Shown here piece by piece: positions 5,965-10,911 of a stretch of 10,911 nt of DNA. This DNA comes from Oleispira sp964022115 (lineage in GTDB: Bacteria > Pseudomonadota > Gammaproteobacteria > Pseudomonadales > Oceanobacteraceae), in NCBI GenBank assembly GCA_964022115.1, contig CAXIBC010000089.1:1-10911 (forward strand). Direction: 5' to 3'. Under the pieces are notes generated by a model, which saw only the letters and a program-made list of their open reading frames with translations, made no database searches and was not told the origin of the DNA. The position numbers and the translations under genes are program-made. Every line of letters begins with the position of its first letter. The stretch's first letter is position 1.

Positions 5965-7299
5965 TTTTAACTTATTACCTAGGTAGGCTTCAAGGGCTGG
6001 CAGTTCGAACGCATCGTCTTCAGAAATTAACGCGATGGATGTGCCTTGGGTGCCAGCGCGTCCTGTGCGACCGATACGGTGAACGTAATCTTCCGCATCG
6101 TCGGGTAAGTTGTAATTAAATACGTGTGAGACGCCATCAACGTGAATGCCTCGCCCTGCCACATCGGTTGCCACCATGATATTAACGTAACCATCACGGA
6201 AGCGTTCTAGGGTTTTAATGCGTTTTTGCTGATTAACTTCTCCGGATAATAATACCGAGGTTAAGCCTTTTTTATTTAATTTATCACACAAGTTTCGCGT
6301 AATATCACGACGGTTGGCAAAAATAATGGCGCGCTCTATTTTCTCTTCGCGCAATAGTTTGCACAGAATATCGAACTTCTCATCACCAGCGACCATTAAG
6401 AACTTTTGCTCGATATTATCGGTCGCAACCGTCTCTGGCTCGATGGTGACTTCTACGGGCTCGTGGGTCCACTGGTCGATTAAACGACGAATTTGCTCGG
6501 TAAAGGTGGCCGAGAAGAATAATGTCTGGCGATCGCCTTTGGTCGGGGTAGCGCGTTCAATACGGCGCACATCTGGGATAAAGCCCATATCTAACATACG
6601 ATCGGCTTCATCTAATACCAGTACGTCAACTTCATCGAGGTACACATCTTGGCTGCCCATAAAGTCGATTAACCGACCTGGAGTTGCAACTAAAATGTCG
6701 ACAACGTGATCACGCAATTGACGTCTCTGTTCTTCGTAATCCATACCACCGACAATGGTGACGACCTTTAAACCCGTATATTTGGCGAGACCTTGAGCAT
6801 CTTTACCGATCTGCATCACCAGCTCGCGCGTTGGGGCCACGATTAATGCTCTAGGCTCACTGGCAAAACGTTCTTCTAATGGCTCGGTTAATAAGCGATT
6901 GATCACCGCGGTTAAAAACGCCGCGGATTTACCCGTACCGGTTTGCGCTTGACCTAAAATATCACTGCCTCGCAGCGCCGCCGGAAGTGATTGCGCTTGA
7001 ATCGGGGTGCAATATTCAAAGCCAAGCTCTTGAATGCCTCGCATTAAGCTATCGGGGAGCTGCATATCATGGAAGCGGGTTTTGCCTTCGGCCGGTTCAA
7101 CGACAAAGTCGGCCAATTTCCACGGCTTTTCCACTACTGGGGTTTTAGCCTTATGCTTTTTATGGCCTTTGGTCGACGCTTTAAAGTCTTGCTTTTGCGC
7201 CGCTTTATGAGGTTTTTTCTCATGTTTGCTACGTTCATGCGCTTCTTTTTCTGGCTTACTATTGCTGCCGGTAAAAGCTGATATTATTTTTTTAAACAA
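5950..7299 (-). CDS. rhlB: ATP-dependent DEAD-box RNA helicase RhlB
   Basis: A 449-residue cytoplasmic RNA helicase. RhlB remodels structured RNA and in E. coli works with RNase E and PNPase in mRNA decay. Motifs in order are the Q motif ending at Q101, Walker A AQTGTGKS (118-125), PTREL (156-160), TPGR (206-209), DEAD (230-233), SAT (263-265), ATDVAGRG (387-394) and HRIGRTGR (407-414). The block PWKLADFVVEPAEGKTRFHD (59-78) matches Pseudomonas-type RhlB. Residues about 14-54 form a Lys/His-rich, low-complexity tail likely to contact RNA. The start is TTG at 7299. The frame closes just upstream, AAGG lies 7 bases before it, and MFKKII fits the family. It begins 12 bases after the epmC stop, whose bases overlap the ribosome site. 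Confidence 0.9.
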   Translation of the reverse strand: MFKKIISAFTGSNSKPEKEAHERSKHEKKPHKAAQKQDFKASTKGHKKHKAKTPVVEKPWKLADFVVEPAEGKTRFHDMQLPDSLMRGIQELGFEYCTPIQAQSLPAALRGSDILGQAQTGTGKSAAFLTAVINRLLTEPLEERFASEPRALIVAPTRELVMQIGKDAQGLAKYTGLKVVTIVGGMDYEEQRRQLRDHVVDILVATPGRLIDFMGSQDVYLDEVDVLVLDEADRMLDMGFIPDVRRIERATPTKGDRQTLFFSATFTEQIRRLIDQWTHEPVEVTIEPETVATDNIEQKFLMVAGDEKFDILCKLLREEKIERAIIFANRRDITRNLCDKLNKKGLTSVLLSGEVNQQKRIKTLERFRDGYVNIMVATDVAGRGIHVDGVSHVFNYNLPDDAEDYVHRIGRTGRAGTQGTSIALISEDDAFELPALEAYLGNKLKLEQP

Positions 7300-7306
7300 A
7301 ATGTAA

Positions 7307-7311
7307 CCTTA
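7307..7311 (-). promoter_or_regulatory. Ribosome binding site for the TTG start of rhlB
   Basis: TAAGG on the minus strand, 7 bases before TTG 7299. Its TAA is a second stop directly after the epmC stop (TAATAAGG), so termination on epmC and initiation on rhlB share bases and are likely coupled. Confidence 0.6.
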
Positions 7312-7899
7312 TTATGCCGTCGCTAGTATTAACGACTGATCCGTATCGATGAGCTCGCAGAGCTGAAAGTCATCGCTTGTTAATTCTTTATCGATTTGAT
7401 AATAATCTAATAGTGCTTGCTTGAATATGCCTGCGCGTAAAGGAAGACCCGTTTGTAGGTAGTTTTTTACCTGTTTTACCACATTCTTTGCAAATTGCTC
7501 TCTTCCTGCTGCAATTGCCGCGGCATCCCCCTCTAGATTGTCGGTACTGATGTTGAATTTATGACCGCAGGCCTTGTTAAAAATCCACTCAATGGCTTGC
7601 GGTTTAATCTCGACCTGTTCGAATTCTCGCTGCTTATCAGGGCTTCTACCATCCGGTTCGTACCAATAACCAAAATCTACCTGTAACCGCCTTGCTTGCC
7701 CGGCAATGCACCAATGGCTGATTTCATGCAAGGCGCTAGCAAAATAGCCATGGGCAAAGAGCACCCTATGATAAGGTTCATCACCACTAGCCGGTAAATA
7801 TATAGGTTCATCATCACTATAATCTAGGCGCGTATTATACTCGGCCTTGAATAATCTGTTAAAAATATCAATTATTTGATCAGGATCGTGATCTTTCAT
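7312..7899 (-). CDS. epmC: Elongation factor P hydroxylase EpmC (YfcM)
   Basis: A 195-residue protein that matches E. coli EpmC over long stretches. EpmC hydroxylates the lysine of elongation factor P after EpmA has attached beta-lysine to it, the last step of a modification that helps ribosomes through polyproline. The core LFAHGYFASALHEISHWCIAG (47-67) includes HEISH at 58-62, the proposed metal-binding motif. DFGYWY (75-80), PDGR (82-85), VEIKPQA (96-102) and DNLEGD (120-125) are also family blocks. ATG 7899 was chosen. A TTG directly before it would add one residue. It leads the epmC-rhlB-unknown unit. EpmA, EpmB and EF-P are not in the window. Confidence 0.92.
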   Translation of the reverse strand: MKDHDPDQIIDIFNRLFKAEYNTRLDYSDDEPIYLPASGDEPYHRVLFAHGYFASALHEISHWCIAGQARRLQVDFGYWYEPDGRSPDKQREFEQVEIKPQAIEWIFNKACGHKFNISTDNLEGDAAAIAAGREQFAKNVVKQVKNYLQTGLPLRAGIFKQALLDYYQIDKELTSDDFQLCELIDTDQSLILATA

Positions 7900-7907
7900 C
7901 AACGGCT

Positions 7908-7935
7908 TCTATACTCCCAGGTCGATACAGGGCAA
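7908..7935 (-). promoter_or_regulatory. Candidate epmC promoter
   Basis: On the minus strand TTGCCC (7935-7930) and TATAGA (7913-7908) are separated by 16 bases, each matching 4 of 6 consensus positions. It would start transcription almost at the epmC ATG, which weakens the call. The 65-base space between epmC and the MATE gene must hold the start signals of both unless they lie inside the genes. Confidence 0.25.
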
Positions 7936-7964
7936 AATGCGAAGCTTACTGATATTAGACGACT

Positions 7965-9377
7965 ATGACAAATTCCCCTTCAAATACCCAAAACTTTAAT
8001 ACCGATGGCGCAGCAACGACTGAAGCGATAAGCGATCGCCGTTTATTCAAACAGCTATGCGCCTTAACGGCCCCTATCCTTATCACTCAGCTGGCACAAG
8101 TCGGCATGGCCACCGTTGATACTATTATGTCGGGTCATGTCGGCACGGCGGATCTAGCGGCAATCGCTATTGGTTCTAGCTTATGGACGCCTATCTTACT
8201 GTTTGTGGCTGGGGTTATGGTGGCGTTTACCCCACAGGTTGCGCAATTAGTCGGCGCGGGTAAAAAAGACCAAGTGGGTGATATTCTTGGCTCGGCGGTG
8301 GTACTAGGGATATTACTCGGCTGTGCCACCGGCATACTGCTCTATATATTTGGCCCTATATTAAGCTACTTATTACCCGACCCTGTCAGCGCACAACTGA
8401 TGACGGATTATGTACAATCCGTGAGCTTCGGTTTACCCGCCGCGGGGGCTTTTTTAGCCTTACGCTTCCATGCGGAAGCGTTAAATGACCCTATGTCGGT
8501 TACGCGTATTATGCTGGTGGGGCTGGTATTAAATATTCCGGCTAATGCTATCTTTGTTTATGGTTGGTTTGGCATCGACCCTATGGGGGGCGCTGGCTGT
8601 GGTTATGGCACAACTCTGGTCTTTTACTTTTTATTCATTGCGTTATTGATCAATTGTTATCGCCATCGCTTACCCGCTCATCAAAAGCAGCTCAGTGTGT
8701 TTTTTAAAGCTCAATACCAGCCTATGATCAGTCTTATCGTATTAGGTATTCCTATTGGTGCGGCTATCTTTTTTGAGGTCAGTTTCTTTTCGGTGATCGC
8801 CCTATTTTTGACCCCACTAGGAACCGAAGTCGTCGCTGGGCATCAGGTGGCCATTAACGTGACGTCATTGACCTTTATGATTCCGCTCAGCGTAGGCATG
8901 GCCATGACGGTCATGGTTGGGCAGCAGCTAGGCAGAGGCAAGGCTAACGTGGCGGCCCAAGCTTCTTGGTTGGGGGTGAAGGTTAATCTAGGCATTGCGT
9001 TATTTAATGCCTCGACTATCTTATTATTATCGCCTTATATTGCAGAAATTTATTCCAATGATGCCAACGTTGTGGCCATTGGTGCATCCTTATTGATCTT
9101 CGCTGCTTTATTCCAAATTAGTGACGCCATTCAAATTGCAGCCGCAGGGGCATTGCGTGGTTATCAAGATACGATTATTGTAATGCTGATCACTTTTTGT
9201 GCATATTGGTTGTGCGGCTTGGGGCTTGGCTATTATCTCGCGTTTGCCACCCCAGAACCTATGGGAGCTAAAGGCTTCTGGTTAGGCATTATTGTTGGTT
9301 TAACCGCCGCGGCGATCATGTTGGGCTATCGTTTATATCGTATTGGTAAACGTACTATAGAACATGGTTCTAACTAA
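7965..9377 (+). CDS. NorM-type MATE multidrug exporter
   Basis: A 470-residue inner-membrane protein with about twelve hydrophobic segments, the usual MATE size and topology. The first segment reads APILITQLAQVGMATVDTIM, with D52 in the place of the cation-binding Asp of Vibrio NorM. IFFEVSFF carries E271, and ISDAIQIAAAG carries D387. All three acidic residues known to matter for ion-coupled export in NorM are therefore present. The family expels cationic drugs and dyes using sodium or proton gradients. The actual substrate is not visible. The start at 7965 is the first ATG and has no strong ribosome binding site. Residues 1-24 are polar and poorly conserved, so a later start is possible. 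The next gene starts 29 bases downstream on the same strand. Confidence 0.88.
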   Translation: MTNSPSNTQNFNTDGAATTEAISDRRLFKQLCALTAPILITQLAQVGMATVDTIMSGHVGTADLAAIAIGSSLWTPILLFVAGVMVAFTPQVAQLVGAGKKDQVGDILGSAVVLGILLGCATGILLYIFGPILSYLLPDPVSAQLMTDYVQSVSFGLPAAGAFLALRFHAEALNDPMSVTRIMLVGLVLNIPANAIFVYGWFGIDPMGGAGCGYGTTLVFYFLFIALLINCYRHRLPAHQKQLSVFFKAQYQPMISLIVLGIPIGAAIFFEVSFFSVIALFLTPLGTEVVAGHQVAINVTSLTFMIPLSVGMAMTVMVGQQLGRGKANVAAQASWLGVKVNLGIALFNASTILLLSPYIAEIYSNDANVVAIGASLLIFAALFQISDAIQIAAAGALRGYQDTIIVMLITFCAYWLCGLGLGYYLAFATPEPMGAKGFWLGIIVGLTAAAIMLGYRLYRIGKRTIEHGSN

Positions 9378-9395
9378 GCTTGATACTTTAAATTC

Positions 9396-9400
9396 TGGAG
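9396..9400 (+). promoter_or_regulatory. Ribosome binding site for the GTG start of the glycosyltransferase
   Basis: TGGAG lies 6 bases before GTG 9407. It supports the GTG start over the in-frame ATG 23 codons later. Confidence 0.6.
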
Positions 9401-9406
9401 ACGTCT

Positions 9407-10252
9407 GTGTTATCAAAACCCCATCAGCAACGTCCTAAACTTGGTTCGCCGCTGGCCCTATTATCGCGCTTTATCATGCGAAATATTCGGCGTTTGATTT
9501 TTACTACTGGCTTATTGGTATGGCTAAGTGCTGCACTGATAGCCGCCTATGGTTATCAGCTGCAGCAGTCGCTACCGAAAGAGTCTCGTTTGAGCTTCCC
9601 AGCTATTCGCGCCCATGCAGAAAGCGTATTAGTGGTTAATTCGATTGATTCTAGTATTAACAATTCCATTCAATGGATTAGCTTAAATCAGGTCAACCGT
9701 GACCTGTTAAATGCGATTGTATTAAGCGAAGATGATCGCTTTTTTATTCATGATGGCATTAATTATGACGCATTATTAACCGCCTTGATTGATAATATGA
9801 AATCTCAGCAGTGGCGCTTTGGCGATGATACGATCAGCCAACAGGTGGCCAACGCGTTATATTTATCGGGTAACCATAATCTGACAAAAAAACTGCAACA
9901 ATTATTAATTACCCAGCGCTTAGAACAAGCCTTAAGCAAAAACCAAATTTTAGAATTGTATTTAAATACGATTGAGCTAGGGCCTGGATTATTCGGCATT
10001 GGCAACGCTAGTCAGTATTATTTTAATAAGGAGGCTAGCAAGGTGAATGCGGCTGAAGGGGCTTACCTCGCTTTGCTAATTCCCTCGGTTAGAAAATATC
10101 ACTATAGCCTATACCAAAACGGTAACTGGTCGCCGGCATTGAAGAAAAAACATCAACGCATATTGCGTGAAATGCGCCATAAAAAATTAATCAGTCAACG
10201 TGAGTTTAAGCAACATGCGAAGTGGGTCTATGAAAAGAATGCCTATCTATAA
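9407..10252 (+). CDS. Membrane-anchored GT51 peptidoglycan glycosyltransferase, MtgA-like with altered motifs
   Basis: 281 residues, starting at a GTG with a good ribosome binding site. A single membrane anchor (about 30-50) is followed by a GT51 domain, the enzyme class that polymerises lipid II into glycan strands outside the inner membrane. Motif I is intact: EDDRFFIHDG (108-117) with catalytic-type E108. Motif II, usually GGSTITQQ, is GDDTISQQ (139-146). Motif III, usually RKxxE, is KKLQQ (161-165), with Q165 where a second important Glu is normal. Later blocks, LSKNQILELYLNTIELGPG and EGAYLALLIP, are typical. There is no transpeptidase domain, so it resembles MtgA in size. It may be a divergent active branch or an enzyme with reduced activity. 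It follows the MATE gene by 29 bases and ends inside a 14-bp repeat. Confidence 0.78.
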   Translation: MLSKPHQQRPKLGSPLALLSRFIMRNIRRLIFTTGLLVWLSAALIAAYGYQLQQSLPKESRLSFPAIRAHAESVLVVNSIDSSINNSIQWISLNQVNRDLLNAIVLSEDDRFFIHDGINYDALLTALIDNMKSQQWRFGDDTISQQVANALYLSGNHNLTKKLQQLLITQRLEQALSKNQILELYLNTIELGPGLFGIGNASQYYFNKEASKVNAAEGAYLALLIPSVRKYHYSLYQNGNWSPALKKKHQRILREMRHKKLISQREFKQHAKWVYEKNAYL

Positions 10253-10320
10253 GTGTCTATCTATAAGTGTCTATCTATAAGTGTCTATCTATAAATTTCT
10301 ATCTATAAGTGCCTATTTTT
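10243..10320 (+). repeat. 14-bp tandem repeat, about five copies, across the glycosyltransferase stop
   Basis: CTATCTATAAGTGT is repeated at 10243, 10257 and 10271 without change. Variants follow at 10285 (ends ATTT) and 10299 (ends GTGC), then a stub, CTATTTTT, at 10313-10320. The first copy holds the gene's stop (10250-10252). As 14 is not a multiple of three, the TAA words occupy all three frames. With the stop of the opposing gene at 10326 it fills the whole gap between the two genes. I see no hairpin terminator in it. Confidence 0.9.
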
Positions 10321-10325
10321 AACCT

Positions 10326-10911
10326 TTAACGCTGCAATAGCTGGCGACGATAATAGCTAGCTTGGGTTTTATTGATTAGGGTATTGATCGCTAATACGTA
10401 TAAATCTCGGGCTAAACTTGCGGACGGCTGTTGCGCTTGTGCTAATAAACAGTCTAAGCCCTGCTCTATGTCGAGGGCCTTAAAATAAGCACAAGCCAAA
10501 CGAATATGTTTACTCGGGTGCGCCACTTGTTGCACGCTCAATTCAACGAGGTCGATAAGCGATTTTATTTGCTGAACCCTAGGCAAGTATTTTGTTATTG
10601 CAGGTAAGTTCAAATAATATTCATGGGCCTGTTTAATTTGATTTTGAGTGATTAAATAATGAATATTTTCGACGATGCTTTGCGCTTCGAGCTCATCGTC
10701 TTCCTCTATGACTAACGCTTCCATAGGCTGAACTTTTGCTAATAATGCGTTTAAGGCACTTGATTCAATCATGCCACTTAGCTGAGCTTCGATCTTGCTT
10801 TGATGAATGAGCAGCAAGCATGGCAAGGCGGTAATCAAGCGACTGCTGGTTAGGTCAAAAGTCTCATCTAAATTAACCTCATAAGCCTGCAGCGTTTTTT
10901 TGCCTTCGAGC
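10326..10911 (-). CDS. CnoX/YbbN-like thioredoxin-fold and TPR protein, N-terminus outside the window
   Basis: The frame is open to the right edge, so the 194 visible residues are the C-terminal part. The first 60 or so match the second half of a thioredoxin fold: a VNLDE strand, then ITALPCLLL with the cis-proline, then a strand and a helix (SGMIESSALNALL). The remainder is helical, with TPR-like pairs such as IVENIHYLITQNQIKQAHEYYLNLP, and ends in YYRRQLLQR, like the YRR end of YbbN. In E. coli, CnoX guards chaperone clients from oxidation and hands them to GroEL or DnaK. The N-terminal active-site region (the CxxC or its replacement) is not visible. An internal TTG at 10838 is open but would cut the fold. 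The assignment rests on pattern only. Confidence 0.65.
   Translation of the reverse strand, partial: LEGKKTLQAYEVNLDETFDLTSSRLITALPCLLLIHQSKIEAQLSGMIESSALNALLAKVQPMEALVIEEDDELEAQSIVENIHYLITQNQIKQAHEYYLNLPAITKYLPRVQQIKSLIDLVELSVQQVAHPSKHIRLACAYFKALDIEQGLDCLLAQAQQPSASLARDLYVLAINTLINKTQASYYRRQLLQR

Noticed and set aside
6314..6709. Plus-strand open frame opposite rhlB
   Set aside because: It is low-complexity, Ser/Arg-rich and antisense to the helicase core, as expected of a shadow frame.
7069..7281. Phe/Arg-rich plus-strand frame opposite the rhlB tail
   Set aside because: Its composition mirrors the Lys/His-rich N-terminal tail of RhlB on the other strand. There is no independent support.
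9805..10005. Minus-strand open frame inside the glycosyltransferase
   Set aside because: It is antisense to conserved GT51 motifs and has no ribosome site or family match.

Overview
The window looks like chromosomal housekeeping DNA from a marine-type gammaproteobacterium, probably Oceanospirillales or a relative of the pseudomonads. The evidence is a Pseudomonas-type RhlB helicase, EpmC (elongation factor P hydroxylase), Xni, a NorM-type MATE exporter and a CnoX/YbbN-like protein, in DNA that by eye is moderately AT-leaning. The genus cannot be fixed from this sequence. I see no phage, insertion sequence, CRISPR array, tRNA or rRNA, and no defence-type gene cluster.

Layout from left to right. 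Positions 1-107 hold the end of an array of REP-like palindromic repeats (period about 41 bp) that runs off the left edge. A minus-strand pair follows: an Atm1-type ABC half-transporter (873-2681) whose 3' end overlaps the start of xni (125-892). Divergent from it, on the plus strand, are an M14-type zinc carboxypeptidase (2724-3794), a TIGR02001-type outer-membrane protein (3910-4620) and an alpha/beta hydrolase (4642-5397). These converge on a minus-strand unit of epmC (7312-7899), rhlB (5950-7299) and a secreted protein of unknown function (5411-5923). Divergent from epmC is a plus-strand pair, a MATE exporter (7965-9377) and a membrane-anchored GT51 peptidoglycan glycosyltransferase with altered motifs (9407-10252). 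This pair converges on a CnoX/YbbN-like gene that runs off the right edge (10326-10911).

Most genes serve unrelated core functions: DNA flap processing, thiol-conjugate export, translation-factor modification, RNA remodelling, wall synthesis and protein folding. The functional links that can be argued are translational coupling of the ABC gene with xni, epmC with rhlB, and the MATE gene with the glycosyltransferase.

The most unusual feature is structural. Several gene 3' ends sit in short direct tandem duplications of 12-17 bp that include the stop codon: 12 bp x2 after the peptidase, 16 bp x3 after the outer-membrane protein, 17 bp x3 across the hydrolase/unknown-gene convergence, 15 bp x2 after rhlB and 14 bp x5 after the glycosyltransferase. 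A further in-frame 18-bp x3 repeat lengthens the signal peptide of the unknown secreted protein. The result is second or third stop codons, sometimes in all frames. This is worth a genome-wide test.
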